Source: an uncultured Bacteroidota bacterium
Lineage (GTDB): Bacteria > Bacteroidota > Bacteroidia > Flavobacteriales_F > PHOS-HE28
Direction of reading: 5' to 3'
DNA length: 64,000 nucleotides
NCBI GenBank assembly: GCA_902826215.1
Contig: CADEDY010000020.1
Span: 1 to 64,000, forward strand
Shown here: one piece after another, positions 49,747-59,423 of the stretch
Layout of the letters: every line of letters begins with the position of its first letter
How positions within the stretch are numbered: the first letter of the stretch is position 1
Made by a program: the position numbers and the translations under genes
Notes under the pieces: generated by a model
What the model saw: only the letters and a program-made list of their open reading frames with translations
Database searches by the model: none
Told to the model about the DNA's origin: nothing

Positions 49747-51347
49747 GGCGCAAGGAGCGCGGCATCGGCTTGGGTTGGTGGGTGCTCTTGGGCGGTGTGT
49801 GCGTATCTCTCCTCGTCTTCGTAATTCTCTTAGGACCCGGCCGTGCGGTGCGCATCGCAGCAGCATCGTTCCTCAGCACCACCGTCGATGGTCTCGCAGA
49901 GGATCCAGGCCCACATCGGTTACGTGTGCTCGATGTGCATGTCGATCCATCGTTGTTGGACACGCTGGAAAGTGACCTGCCTTGGAGCGGCGGACAGAAC
50001 GTGCCAGCAACAGTCGTTGAGGATGGCGTGGAGTTTCCGGCGAAGTTCCGCTACCGGGGCATGTATTCGGCGTCGCACTACTTGGGTGGAAAGAAGTCCT
50101 TCCGGCTTTCGCTGAAGAAGAAGAACCCTTTCGCGCCGTATCGCAAGTTGAATGTGATCAACCCCAAGTCGTTCAACATGGCGAACAACCATCTGGGCAA
50201 CTGGATCGCAGCGCGGATGGGGGTGCCTGTGCCTTGGAACGAACTCGTGTATGTGCGCTTGAACGGACAGGACAACGGGGTGATGGAATTATACGAGCAG
50301 CCTAGCGGCGACTTCGAGCGCATTCGCGATCTGGCCAAGAGCGACGTTCCTGTGTACAAGGGCGAGTTCCCGCCGATAGTCGGTCGTGAGCTTCCGGCGA
50401 AACGAACGCTCTGGCGCTGCGCCGAATTCTGGGAGTACGAGAGCGATGCCGACAGTGTGCTTTCCAATGCCCGGTTGCGAGCACTGGTGAACGTGATCTA
50501 CGACAGCACGCTCACCATTCCGCAGCGACGCGATACCATGGCCCAGCTCATTGAGGTGGATGCCTACGCCCGCTACCTCGCGGCGATGTTGGTGGTGAAC
50601 ACCAAGCACATGGACCAGTACCACAACCAGTGGCTGGTGATGAGTGCGCGCACCAGCAGGTTCTACCCGATCTTCTGGGATGCCTTGCTCATGTTCCCGC
50701 CGGAAGGGGAGCCACTGTACTTCATCAACGATGCACTCGCGCACTGGTTCTTGCGCATTCCGGAATGGCGCCTACTGCGCGATCGATATGCATACGAGGC
50801 CATGCGCGACCTGCACGCGTCCGGTGCCTTTCTGCGCGAGTACGACCGCACCATCGAGGAACTGCAGCCTTCCATACTCGCAGATCAGAACAAGTTCGGT
50901 CATGTCTCGCTCGTGCCTTCCGATGTGCATCGCTCCTCGGTCGTGCATACCATCAGTTCCTTCGCCGGTATGCGCGCCACGGTGAATTCGTATTGGGATC
51001 GACTTACGACGCGGTTGGCAGCGAATGCCGTGACGCTGGAACGTGGCGCGAACATCCATGTGACCTCAACATCCGAGGCACCGCTTCGGATGAGATGGCA
51101 AGCGATCGACGGAACCGCACCGCTCGTCATCGCGGGATCCGACACCCTGGTCCCGCAACGCTCGGACAACGAATGGTCTGTATTGCTTCATCGCAATGTG
51201 GCAATAGGGCCAGGTAGCTGGGACAGACCCTTCGCGAATTGGCAGCACTACGAGATCCTTCCGATGGACCTCTCGATCCACTTCCCCGGCGGTGTGCCAG
51301 CAGGGGTCACGTTCACCAATGCCATCACCGATGAGGCGATCCGCTAA
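49743..51347 (+). CDS. CotH-family protein kinase-like protein
   Basis: 534 residues from the ATG at 49743. One N-terminal membrane anchor (WWVLLGGVCVSLLVFVILLG). CotH features: ATVVEDGVEFPAKFRYRG (near residue 82), KKSFRLSLKKKNPF (near 115), NVINPKSFNMANNHLGNWIAARMG (near 138-160), GVMELYEQPSGD (near 180) and WQLVMSARTSRFYPIFWDALLMF (near 295). CotH proteins phosphorylate surface proteins in spores or fungi; in bacteria they are found near polysaccharide genes. It is one of two linked CotH-like genes. Confidence 0.85.
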   Translation: MRRKERGIGLGWWVLLGGVCVSLLVFVILLGPGRAVRIAAASFLSTTVDGLAEDPGPHRLRVLDVHVDPSLLDTLESDLPWSGGQNVPATVVEDGVEFPAKFRYRGMYSASHYLGGKKSFRLSLKKKNPFAPYRKLNVINPKSFNMANNHLGNWIAARMGVPVPWNELVYVRLNGQDNGVMELYEQPSGDFERIRDLAKSDVPVYKGEFPPIVGRELPAKRTLWRCAEFWEYESDADSVLSNARLRALVNVIYDSTLTIPQRRDTMAQLIEVDAYARYLAAMLVVNTKHMDQYHNQWLVMSARTSRFYPIFWDALLMFPPEGEPLYFINDALAHWFLRIPEWRLLRDRYAYEAMRDLHASGAFLREYDRTIEELQPSILADQNKFGHVSLVPSDVHRSSVVHTISSFAGMRATVNSYWDRLTTRLAANAVTLERGANIHVTSTSEAPLRMRWQAIDGTAPLVIAGSDTLVPQRSDNEWSVLLHRNVAIGPGSWDRPFANWQHYEILPMDLSIHFPGGVPAGVTFTNAITDEAIR

Positions 51348-53550
51348 GCCGCGCCCGGTAGGCTTTTGGGCCTGGGTCTTCGGTCTGGTCATCGTTGGTG
51401 GAGGACTGGTGGCCTTGTTCTCGTTGACCGCTACCGATCGTATTGCACGCGATCTGCCGCTCGGCATCGATCCGAAGGAAGTGCGCACCTACGCAGCCTT
51501 GTTCAACCGACGTCCGGTGGAGGTGGGGAACACCCTACCCGACATCCTCCGCTTTGGTGGATCGAGGGGAAAGGACGATTGCATCGATCAGCAACAGGGT
51601 GGGAGATGGTACACACGGTGGTTCGAGGCCGAGGGCTACGGTGATTCCGTGGAAGTGCGTCAACTGCGCGACCGTGCCGGATATGTGCTGCGGTTCAAGA
51701 AGGATGCTCCGTTGAACGGTCAGCGCCGCATGTTGCTGGTTCCCGCTACCGTTCAGGATATCCGATCCGAGTACCTGGAACTCATAGCGAGTGAATTAGG
51801 GCTCCTTACACCGAGCATCGGTTATGTGCGTGTGATCGGTTGCGGGAAGGAACTGGGGCTTTTCCGTCGCGAGGAACGTGTCGATCAGGATTTCATCGAA
51901 CGACGTGGCTTGCGCAATGCAAGTCTGTTGAAGGTGGGTATGGATCCGGAACGACCGGAGGAGCAGTTCGCCGTCGTCGCCGGGGATAGCGCCGAGTGTG
52001 TCTTCCTGCGCGGTTCCTTGGAGCGCGCTTACGCGGAAGCTCAACGGGGGAACACGGATGCACTCGCAGAGTTGGTCGACGAAGAGGCAGCCACCGCCTG
52101 GTTGCTGATGGCTTGGATCGATGGTCGTGATAGACGAAGCGAACCGGTCGTTCTCGCACATCAATGGACAACAGGGCGCATGATCCCGCTTTACCGATCG
52201 CCTCGAGGCGCCATGGTGGACAGCTCTGATGCACCGCTGGCCTTCAACCCGATCACACCGCTCCTTGCTCGTCCGGACTTCCGAGCGCGCTTGGTTGAAC
52301 GTGCCAAGAACCTAGCGAATGACCTGCCCGTACTGAAGGATCGTTTAGAAGGGGCACGCAGATCGTGGTTGCCTGTTCTTTCGGATGACGCATCCATGCC
52401 CTTCGCGCTCACGGTAGCGGAGCGCGAAGAAAAGCGGATCGTGGATCGCATCAGCATTTCTCCGGATGTGGATCATTGGCCGCGCGAACATGTGTTCGGT
52501 CCGGGTCATGCCACGTTCCTGAGTGGAATGCCGGTGCCTCCAAAGACCATCGCAAGCCGATCCCATCCGGACCAATTGGCCATACTGGTCCAACGTTACA
52601 AGGTGCAGGTCTTCGGCGATACGGTGTTCTTCGCCCGTGGCAAGTATTCCATTGATGAGGACCTGATCTTCCCTTCGGGTACATCGGTGGTACTGAACGA
52701 AGGGGCACGGCTCTTTCTCGCACCGAAGGTGAATGTTCGCTGCTCCGGTGATCTACACGTCCGAGGAACGCTAAGGAATCCCGTGTTCATCCGTCCGCAG
52801 ATCGAAGCATCTCCGTTCGGAACGATCGCCGTTCTGGGAAGTGGGTCACGAAAGTGTAGCATCAGTGGTCTATTCATCTCCGGTGGGTCGGGGGCGCTGA
52901 TCGATGGTGTTCGGCACGATGGCATGATCTCGGTACAAGGCATGGCACACACCGAATTGCGCAATTCGGTGATCGAGGAGCACGCCGCCGAATCGGGTAT
53001 TGCAGTGTTCGGTGGCCAGGTCGGGATCGAAGGAGTGCGAAGCAGTGATGCCCGAAAAGCAGCCATACAGTTGTCCTTTGCCCAAGGGACGATCCGTTCA
53101 TGCCAGTTCAAGCCCGGTCCATCCCAGCGCGGGTCAGGCGTTCACCTCGAGGCTTCGCGTGTCGCCATCGCCAGCTGTTCGTTCGATCTGCCGAATGGAA
53201 CCGGTGTGAAAGCCGATGCGGCAAGCCAAGTGTTGGTCCGCGGTTGCACGTTCACCGAATGCGCCAAGGCGATCGAAAGCACCGAAGGCGCGCTGATCCA
53301 TTTGGCTGACAATACGTTCGCGAACAACCGCGTTGCACTTTCGGGAAGCGGTTCCACCTCCGGTGCTGGCGCACATTTCATTCTTTACACCAATACCTTC
53401 ACGGACAACACGACGGATCGGGCATTGGATGCGAACTCGAGGGTGGAACTGAAGGTCGTTCTGGAAGGAACGACACTTCGAGCTTTCGGACTTCCTGAGA
53501 CCGAGGAGCCGGTCGTCAACACCGCGCGACGCAGGCGTTCACGGAACTGA
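51331..53550 (+). CDS. CotH-like protein fused to a right-handed beta-helix
   Basis: 739 residues from the ATG at 51331, which overlaps the preceding CotH gene by 17 bp. An N-terminal anchor (FWAWVFGLVIVGGGLVALFSL) precedes a region like CotH (residues 110-390: VQDIRSEYLELIASELGLLTP, LFRREERVDQDFIERRGLRNASL, EEAATAWLLMAWIDG). After about residue 430 come beta-helix repeats typical of right-handed parallel helices (GTSVVLNEGARLFLAPKVNVRC, LRNSVIEEHAAESGIAVFGG, VLVRGCTFTECAKAIES). The fusion couples a putative kinase to a polysaccharide-binding or structural helix. Confidence 0.8.
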   Translation: MRRSAKPRPVGFWAWVFGLVIVGGGLVALFSLTATDRIARDLPLGIDPKEVRTYAALFNRRPVEVGNTLPDILRFGGSRGKDDCIDQQQGGRWYTRWFEAEGYGDSVEVRQLRDRAGYVLRFKKDAPLNGQRRMLLVPATVQDIRSEYLELIASELGLLTPSIGYVRVIGCGKELGLFRREERVDQDFIERRGLRNASLLKVGMDPERPEEQFAVVAGDSAECVFLRGSLERAYAEAQRGNTDALAELVDEEAATAWLLMAWIDGRDRRSEPVVLAHQWTTGRMIPLYRSPRGAMVDSSDAPLAFNPITPLLARPDFRARLVERAKNLANDLPVLKDRLEGARRSWLPVLSDDASMPFALTVAEREEKRIVDRISISPDVDHWPREHVFGPGHATFLSGMPVPPKTIASRSHPDQLAILVQRYKVQVFGDTVFFARGKYSIDEDLIFPSGTSVVLNEGARLFLAPKVNVRCSGDLHVRGTLRNPVFIRPQIEASPFGTIAVLGSGSRKCSISGLFISGGSGALIDGVRHDGMISVQGMAHTELRNSVIEEHAAESGIAVFGGQVGIEGVRSSDARKAAIQLSFAQGTIRSCQFKPGPSQRGSGVHLEASRVAIASCSFDLPNGTGVKADAASQVLVRGCTFTECAKAIESTEGALIHLADNTFANNRVALSGSGSTSGAGAHFILYTNTFTDNTTDRALDANSRVELKVVLEGTTLRAFGLPETEEPVVNTARRRRSRN

Positions 53551-55110
53551 TCGAACGACGTCGAAGATCTCGTTGCGGTCCATCGGTCGCTCGGTGCCGC
53601 GCCAATCCGAGCCTTTCATGCGCAACTCTTCAGGTGGCACTTTCTCCAAGGGGTAGAGTACGGCATCGGGTCGATCGAGAAAGGTCACGGTGCTCACCTT
53701 TCCCTCGACCAGTCGAACATTGATGCGGCTACAGTCCGCGCGGTTCACGCCCATGATGGACTCCACGCCGTTCTTCATTTCGGTGGCGAAGTAGACGGTA
53801 CGGCTGTTGCCTTCCACGAGCAGGTTACGCAATCCATCCTCGCCGAATCGACCGGTCATTGTGGTGCCTGTTACCTGGTCGTAGTGGATGCTGTCCACTT
53901 CGGAGATGAGGAAGGCATCCTCTTCCACGTACAAGGTGTCGGCCTTGCTCTCCCGTAGCTTGATCCGGATGCGAGCGCCAGTGATCTGATCGGTACCGCT
54001 CCAGAGCACCGGTTCGTGGAAGAGCGAGATCAGGCTATCGACCTCGCTGTAGACCAGTGTGTCACAGGCCCCTTGAAGATCGCTGCGGTAGAACCGCACG
54101 TTCCGATGGGCTTGGATCCGTTTTCCGCTGCTATCCGGTGTGGTGAAAAGCGTGTCGCCGTGCAGGAAGAGGGTGTCCCTGCCCATGAGCAGTTCCAATT
54201 CCGCATGACCCGTGATCACGGCCTTGTCGCTTTGTTCGTTGTACCGTCCGAGGTCTCCCCGAACGATCATGTCACTTGCGGTATCGGTCACCTGCACGCG
54301 CCCCCACGCGAGTCCTTCACCACTCTTGCGATCGTAATGCAGGCTGTCCCCTTCCAACGTGCGCCCTTTGCTGAGGATGCTGGATCGCTTGGTGAACCGG
54401 GCCTTCTCGTTGCGGGTATCGTACTGACCGCGCGTGGTGGTGATCACGGTCCCGGCCTGCGTGATCGTGGTTGGTCCGAAGAATTCCGCGATGCCGGTGG
54501 AGGTAACGTAGTGCATGGTGTCCGCCACGATCCTCCGCTCGGGATGGACCAATTCCACATGGCGACTGAAGATGAAACGTCGTGCATCGGTGAGGTAGGT
54601 GCCGACATCGCTGGTGAGCGTGTTGTTGCCGCTCTTGCTCACGATCCGTCCGCCAGCGGTGTACACGGCGCGACGATTCTTCAGGTCGTAGTCCAACGAA
54701 GGGGTGCTGAGCTCCATGTCGCTGTTGCGCAGGATGACATTGCCTTCCAGCCGCGCCGTGCGATCAGCGCCGTTGTACGTGGAACGATCGGCTTGAACGT
54801 GGAGCGTGTCTCCTTGGTCGATGGAGACATGCCCGAAGGCCTGCACCCGCTGATCCTGATAGAGATAGGCACTGTCACAACGCATGACGGCATCCTTGTG
54901 CTTGAAACGCACATTGCCCTTCAAGCGCTGGGCACCGGGAGCGATCTTGTTGTCGAACTCGCCCCGGTCCGCATTGAGGATCTCGATCCGTCCTTCCGGT
55001 GAACCAACCTGGGATTGGGCGAAGCCCGCAAGAGGCAGGAACAAGAAAATGGTGACCAAGCAGCGCATCCGTAGCGCGAGTGGCAAATGGCGTACCACCC
55101 GTTGGACCAT
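53539..55110 (-). CDS. OstA-like / LptA-type periplasmic protein
   Basis: 523 residues. The start at 55110 overlaps the DUF4924 stop (TGATG). N-terminus MVQRVVRHLPLALRMRCLVTIFLFLPLAGFAQ. The body consists of repeated OstA/LptA strand repeats with the pattern R-L-x-G-N-V-x-x-x-H-x-D-A (AQRLKGNVRFKHKDAVMRCDSAYLY, TARLEGNVILRNSDMEL), continuing to about residue 470. OstA-like proteins bridge the periplasm to carry lipopolysaccharide to LptD. An LptD-like gene lies at 41471 in the window. It is convergent with the CotH beta-helix gene, with 12 bp of overlap. Confidence 0.88.
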   Translation of the reverse strand: MVQRVVRHLPLALRMRCLVTIFLFLPLAGFAQSQVGSPEGRIEILNADRGEFDNKIAPGAQRLKGNVRFKHKDAVMRCDSAYLYQDQRVQAFGHVSIDQGDTLHVQADRSTYNGADRTARLEGNVILRNSDMELSTPSLDYDLKNRRAVYTAGGRIVSKSGNNTLTSDVGTYLTDARRFIFSRHVELVHPERRIVADTMHYVTSTGIAEFFGPTTITQAGTVITTTRGQYDTRNEKARFTKRSSILSKGRTLEGDSLHYDRKSGEGLAWGRVQVTDTASDMIVRGDLGRYNEQSDKAVITGHAELELLMGRDTLFLHGDTLFTTPDSSGKRIQAHRNVRFYRSDLQGACDTLVYSEVDSLISLFHEPVLWSGTDQITGARIRIKLRESKADTLYVEEDAFLISEVDSIHYDQVTGTTMTGRFGEDGLRNLLVEGNSRTVYFATEMKNGVESIMGVNRADCSRINVRLVEGKVSTVTFLDRPDAVLYPLEKVPPEELRMKGSDWRGTERPMDRNEIFDVVRSVP

Positions 55111-55658
55111 CAGTTCATGGATACGCCGGGCAGCTTGCGCATCTGCTTGTAATGGATGCTGAGGTACTCCAACAATTTGCGCATGAGGCCTTCAGCTTCC
55201 AAGGTGCTCGCGCTGATCTCCTTGCCTTGCGCACGCAGCACCATCACGCCATAGATCGCGGTGAAGCAGGTGGTGATCGGTCCATCGGCGCTTTCATCGG
55301 CTTGCGCTTGAAGCGCTACGATGCCCGGGCCCGCCGCAGCGTACAGCGCATCGTACGTTTCGTCGTTGAGCACTTCGCTCAGGGTCGTGTGCAGGAATTC
55401 CAGCTCATTGAGTACCTCTTCCACTTCACTCAGGTGGCCGCGTTTCTCAAGGCCCTCTTCCTTCATACGGTCGATGACATCCATGTACCACGCCCGCACT
55501 TCGGCTTTGGCCTCGTCGTCGGCATCCATGCCTTCGATCAACTGCTCATCGAGCACACGCAGGTCGAATCGATTGGCGCGCATGAGGTCTTCGATGTGCC
55601 ACATGCTGATCACATAGCTCGCGATGTTCTCCTGCTTCTTGTGGTCCAACAAGCCCAT
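55110..55658 (-). CDS. DUF4924 protein
   Basis: 182 residues from the ATG at 55658 (a GTG two codons upstream is possible). DUF4924 is recognised from MGLLDHKKQENIASYVISMWHIEDLMR at the start, WYMDVIDRMKEEGL (near residue 65) and KLLEYLSIHYKQMRKLP at the end. It is a small all-helical protein of unknown function restricted to Bacteroidota. It lies between ompH and OstA-like genes in a close run with 1-3 bp spacings, so the three genes are likely co-transcribed and perhaps share a role in envelope biogenesis. Confidence 0.9.
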   Translation of the reverse strand: MGLLDHKKQENIASYVISMWHIEDLMRANRFDLRVLDEQLIEGMDADDEAKAEVRAWYMDVIDRMKEEGLEKRGHLSEVEEVLNELEFLHTTLSEVLNDETYDALYAAAGPGIVALQAQADESADGPITTCFTAIYGVMVLRAQGKEISASTLEAEGLMRKLLEYLSIHYKQMRKLPGVSMN

Positions 55659-55660
55659 GG

Positions 55661-56320
55661 TCACTTCTTCTTTCCTTTTGCTGCGAGATAGCGTTCGTTG
55701 AGGCCGTTGATGATATCATCACTGATATCGAGTCCCTTGTTGCCCACCCACACCTGCCCACCATTCTGCACACTGAAGATGTAGTCGAACCCTGCTTTGG
55801 TATTGTAGGATTCCAGGTAGTCCTTGAGCTCTTTGGTGATCTCCGTGAGGATCTCCGCTTCCAACCGGGCGAGTTGTTGTTCGCTATTCGCCTGCTGGCC
55901 TTGGATGCGGGCCATTAGTCCTTGTAGCTCCTGTTCGTCCTTGGCCACCTCGGCCTGTGTGCTGTACGTGTGGTCCTTCTGCATCAACTCCTCGTACCGA
56001 GCTTGGGCCTTCGCCATCTCATTCTTCAAGTTGTTCTCCAACTGCTGGCCTTTGCTTCGGAAACTCTTATCCCTATCACTGATCATTTTGTACTTCTTCT
56101 GCACGCTATCCATGTAGAAGAAGGCGATCTTGGCATCGGTGAGTGCCCCCGGATCCCGCGGCACAACGGAAGTGGGAAGAACCTGTTCGATCTCGGATGG
56201 GATGTCGTCTACAGCAACAGCAGTAGTTGTTGTCGAGGGCGTCCGGAGAAGCCCCCACGCTATCAAAGCGCTCAGCAGTACATTCCAGATGATCAGGAGC
56301 AACACGGTGTTCTTGGGCAT
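55661..56320 (-). CDS. OmpH/Skp-family periplasmic chaperone
   Basis: 219 residues from the ATG at 56320. A hydrophobic N-terminal segment (NTVLLLIIWNVLLSALIAWGLL) serves as signal or anchor. The OmpH core begins at IAFFYMDSVQKKYKMI and continues with a long coiled-coil of about 100 residues (KSKGQQLENN-type, NEMAKAQARYEELMQKDH, QEELQGLMARIQGQQANSEQQ) and ends FDYIFSVQNGG-WVGNKGLDISDDIINGLN. Skp binds unfolded outer-membrane proteins. It is the first of three coupled genes with DUF4924 and OstA-like. Confidence 0.9.
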   Translation of the reverse strand: MPKNTVLLLIIWNVLLSALIAWGLLRTPSTTTTAVAVDDIPSEIEQVLPTSVVPRDPGALTDAKIAFFYMDSVQKKYKMISDRDKSFRSKGQQLENNLKNEMAKAQARYEELMQKDHTYSTQAEVAKDEQELQGLMARIQGQQANSEQQLARLEAEILTEITKELKDYLESYNTKAGFDYIFSVQNGGQVWVGNKGLDISDDIINGLNERYLAAKGKKK

Positions 56321-56334
56321 GGTCGGGTAATAGA

Positions 56335-56359
56335 GCGCCCCTTCACATGGAAGGGGCGC
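56335..56359 (-). terminator. Terminator-like hairpin for the T9SS gene
   Basis: Perfect 10-bp stem GCGCCCCTTC-ATGTG-GAAGGGGCGC between the T9SS gene at 56389 and ompH. On the minus strand it is followed by TCTATTACC rather than a T-run, so termination is probable but not ideal. Confidence 0.6.
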
Positions 56360-56388
56360 ACAAAGGTAGCGGCTTCGTTGACGTGGCC

Positions 56389-58494
56389 TCAATGCTGCAC
56401 GAGTACGCGGGCACTGTAGGTCGTTCCGCCCTGTCGGATGCGCAATTGATAGAGGCCTACGTTCAGGTCGCCGACTGGAACGGCAAGTCGTTCCGTGCTG
56501 GAGGTGATGGCCCTTTGGCGCACAAGCCGACCGTGCAGATCCAGCACTTCCACCGAAACAGGACCTGCTCCGGGTAGCTCAACGAAAACGTTCTGATCAG
56601 CAGGATTGGGCCAAGTGCGGACAGCGATGGTCTCCAGTTCTTTCACACCCACGAAGACATTCACGCTCACGCAATTCGTGTCGTTGGTCAGTTCAATATC
56701 CAGGTCCCAATTGCTCCACGCGCAGAGGTCACCCGTGCCGGTGATGTTCGGGTCGAATGGCTGCGTGAAACTGAAGAGCGTTTGCTGCAAAGGCGCAATG
56801 GGTGCTCCGGTGTAGTTCTGCGTAACAGGCGCATCATTGCCGAAGCGGTAGCTCACGCTGAAACCGGACGCTGGTTGGTTACCGTAGTTCGTGACCCACG
56901 TTCGCACGGTGATCGGCTCCACGATGTCCTGACCGGGCGCTGTTCCGAAGAAACCGCTCACACCAACGTCATTGATCGGCGCTTGCGTCAAACGCAATCC
57001 GATGTGGAAGTCCACGTTCTCGCGGTCGCGGTATTCCGCCCAGGTATCACCCAAGACCTCATAGGTCTGCAAGGAGAACGGAGCAACGATATCCTGTGCG
57101 ATGTTGACGTTCGGTCCGTTCATGTACCACAGCACATACACACCACCGCTGGGTATGGTGAGCAGTGCGCTCAACGGGATCACCTGATCCCCGGTCGTTG
57201 CATCAAGCGGTGCCACATCCACCTGATCCAAGAGTGTACCCGCTGTTCCGTTCGGACCATCATCATCGTACACCTTCATGCTGAAGCCCGAACCACCGGT
57301 ATTGCTCGCGATCCGCACTGTGGTCGCAGCTGCATAAGCAGGATAGTAGGGCGGTTCCAGGTACATGGCCACACCGCCGTTGCCACCATCCCAGCCTAAT
57401 CCGACACCATCGTCGGTGGTTCCGGTGAATTTCAGATCACGGATCGCGAGGGTGGTATCCACGACCACCAGCTCTTGGGTCAAAGTGTTGTTGATGCTCA
57501 CCAATTCACCGGGGATCCCGCTCAAGGTCGTGGTATACCGGTAGGTTCCAGCTGTTGTCGGATCGAAGCTTGTTCCGAAGCTCACATCCGCATCCTGTGA
57601 AGCCAGAACGAATGGGACCGTACTGCTCCCGCTCACCTGCACTTGGTTGGCTGCGTTACGCACCTCACCACTCACTTGTATGTCGCTCAGGTCCACGTTG
57701 CCTGTATTCTCCACATTGGACACGAGTGCCAACGGCGTTCCATTGCGCACGAGGAAGCGTCCACCATTTCCGGGCTGAGTGTTCCAGCTCATCGCCGCGT
57801 CCGCTATCACCAGGTTCGTTTGCACCGGTGGATAGAAGCGCACCGCGAAGCCCGCAGTAGGATACACATCCGCCGAGTGTTGCAGACCGATGCTTCCCGC
57901 CACGCTTTCGATCCCAACGAGCACGTCGTTGTTCTGCGTCAAGCCGAACTGTTGCTGGTATTGAATGGTGATCGTACTGTCCACCTTGTTGAGGATCACT
58001 TGGAATGTGTTGCTGCCGGTGGAGCCAGGTGCAGCACTGGTCCAGAAAGGGACGTTCTCGTAAGAGATGATCGTAATGTCACTGTTGTCGTAGAAGTAGC
58101 AGCGGGCCACGTTCCCGTCCCCTGCGAAGGTGAGGTCCGAGGCCATCAGAGCGATGTAGTCATTCACGCCTCCCGCTTGAGGTATGATGGGGAATGGCGA
58201 AGCGATGTTGCCGTTGTTGAAGGCGATGTAGCCATTGCTGCCGATCCACACGTTCTTACGTCCGTACCAATAGAACGGGTGATCGGTATCCATCGTGAAC
58301 GGCCCGACCACATTGTCATCGCCCAAGCCCGTCACCTCGATGCCCGTCGTTGTTATATCGACCCAATCATACACGGGTCCGTCGGGCTCGTTGATGTCCT
58401 TCCAAGTGTAGCCATAAGAGTCCGGGCCACCGTTGGCCGCGAAGAGCGAGGCGCCGAGCATCATGAAGGACATTAGGGTAAGGTTGCGGTTCAT
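56389..58494 (-). CDS. Secreted protein with type A T9SS sorting domain
   Basis: 701 residues. Signal peptide MNRNLTLMSFMMLGASLFAANG. Residues 30-230 resemble the propeller-like or jellyroll extracellular domain with YWYGRKNVWIGSNGYIAFNNG and ISYENVPFW. Central part: CARDB/immunoglobulin-like modules (VENTGNVDLSDIQVSGEV, YGNQPASGFSVSYRFG). The C-terminal 85 residues begin RTWPNPADQNVFVELPGAGP and end YSARVLVQH, a type A T9SS sorting signal. Probably a cell-surface adhesin or accessory of an extracellular enzyme; no catalytic motif was seen. Confidence 0.85.
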   Translation of the reverse strand: MNRNLTLMSFMMLGASLFAANGGPDSYGYTWKDINEPDGPVYDWVDITTTGIEVTGLGDDNVVGPFTMDTDHPFYWYGRKNVWIGSNGYIAFNNGNIASPFPIIPQAGGVNDYIALMASDLTFAGDGNVARCYFYDNSDITIISYENVPFWTSAAPGSTGSNTFQVILNKVDSTITIQYQQQFGLTQNNDVLVGIESVAGSIGLQHSADVYPTAGFAVRFYPPVQTNLVIADAAMSWNTQPGNGGRFLVRNGTPLALVSNVENTGNVDLSDIQVSGEVRNAANQVQVSGSSTVPFVLASQDADVSFGTSFDPTTAGTYRYTTTLSGIPGELVSINNTLTQELVVVDTTLAIRDLKFTGTTDDGVGLGWDGGNGGVAMYLEPPYYPAYAAATTVRIASNTGGSGFSMKVYDDDGPNGTAGTLLDQVDVAPLDATTGDQVIPLSALLTIPSGGVYVLWYMNGPNVNIAQDIVAPFSLQTYEVLGDTWAEYRDRENVDFHIGLRLTQAPINDVGVSGFFGTAPGQDIVEPITVRTWVTNYGNQPASGFSVSYRFGNDAPVTQNYTGAPIAPLQQTLFSFTQPFDPNITGTGDLCAWSNWDLDIELTNDTNCVSVNVFVGVKELETIAVRTWPNPADQNVFVELPGAGPVSVEVLDLHGRLVRQRAITSSTERLAVPVGDLNVGLYQLRIRQGGTTYSARVLVQH

Positions 58495-58682
58495 GGGCGT
58501 AGGGTTGTACGACCAAGGTACGGGACGGATGGTTCGGTTGTATACGGACGGTGCGCCGCAGTGACCGCAGCCGAGCGCGTTTGTAACCCCGTGGACTTAT
58601 GCGCAAGAGGAGTTCCTTGGAAGAGCTGGTCTGCGCCTCTTCACCGAATGCATGGAGGCAAGAACGAGAGGATACGGTCGAA

Positions 58683-59228
58683 CTACGAAGCCCGCCGCAG
58701 ATCCTGCGCGCGCTCGTCGGGCTCCACCACTTCGAGCAGGTAGCTGCCGTGATCGGCCATGGAAAGGCCGAAGATGTCCTGCTCCAACCATGTGAAGAGG
58801 AGGGTGTCGGTGCTGATCATCACGCTGCGGCCGCGCACCACGCCGAGGGATAGCTCCACTTGTCCATCAACGGTGGCTCCGGGGACTTCCACGGTGAGTT
58901 CCACCAGCAGGTCCACACCGCCGAGTCGTTGCGTAAGCCAGTTGGTCGCCAACTCAGGCAATTGATCCGGGCCTTCGCGCAAGGTCTGCAGATCCTGTCG
59001 CACGTCGGAGAGCCAATCGAACAACTCGTGCAAGGTCGCCTGCCCCAATTCATCCACGCTCCAGATACCGAGCAACAGGGCGGTGCCTTCAGGTCCCGAG
59101 ATGCGGTACCGTCGCAATTCCAGACCGTCCATGGTATTCTCCACCAAGGATTCCACAGCGCCATGGAAATAGCGCGCTGCGGCATGGGATTGCTTGCGAC
59201 CCGGCTTGAAGGTGATGTGCAGTGGCAT
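58683..59228 (-). CDS. Soluble protein of unknown function
   Basis: 181 residues from the ATG at 59228. It lacks a signal peptide. The sequence starts MPLHITFKPGRKQSHAAARYFHGAVESLVENT and is mixed alpha/beta, acidic in the second half (VDLLVELTVEVPGATVDGQVELSLGVV, DHGSYLLEVVEPDERAQDL). The residues HAAARYFHGA near the N-terminus and LWSVDELGQATLHELFDWL stand out, but no family is recognised. It is a single gene with its own promoter. Confidence 0.65.
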   Translation of the reverse strand: MPLHITFKPGRKQSHAAARYFHGAVESLVENTMDGLELRRYRISGPEGTALLLGIWSVDELGQATLHELFDWLSDVRQDLQTLREGPDQLPELATNWLTQRLGGVDLLVELTVEVPGATVDGQVELSLGVVRGRSVMISTDTLLFTWLEQDIFGLSMADHGSYLLEVVEPDERAQDLRRAS

Positions 59229-59338
59229 GGTACCGATATTGATCGTTCGCGTGGTTCATTCCTGTGTACGAGCACGATCCCAAAAAGTGACACTCCGGAT
59301 GCGGCACGGATGCAGGTTCGGGAAGGGCCGGATGCAGA

Positions 59339-59368
59339 ACGACCTCGCACCGAAAGGCACGAGGTCGT
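59339..59368 (-). terminator. Terminator-like hairpin downstream of the 59424 gene
   Basis: Perfect 9-bp stem ACGACCTCG/CGAGGTCGT with a 12-nt loop; on the minus strand it is followed by TCTGC. It separates two minus-strand genes. Confidence 0.6.
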
Positions 59369-59423
59369 AGAACATGAAGACGGTTGAACGGACCGATGCC
59401 TTCACAACTGGTTCAAGGAATGT

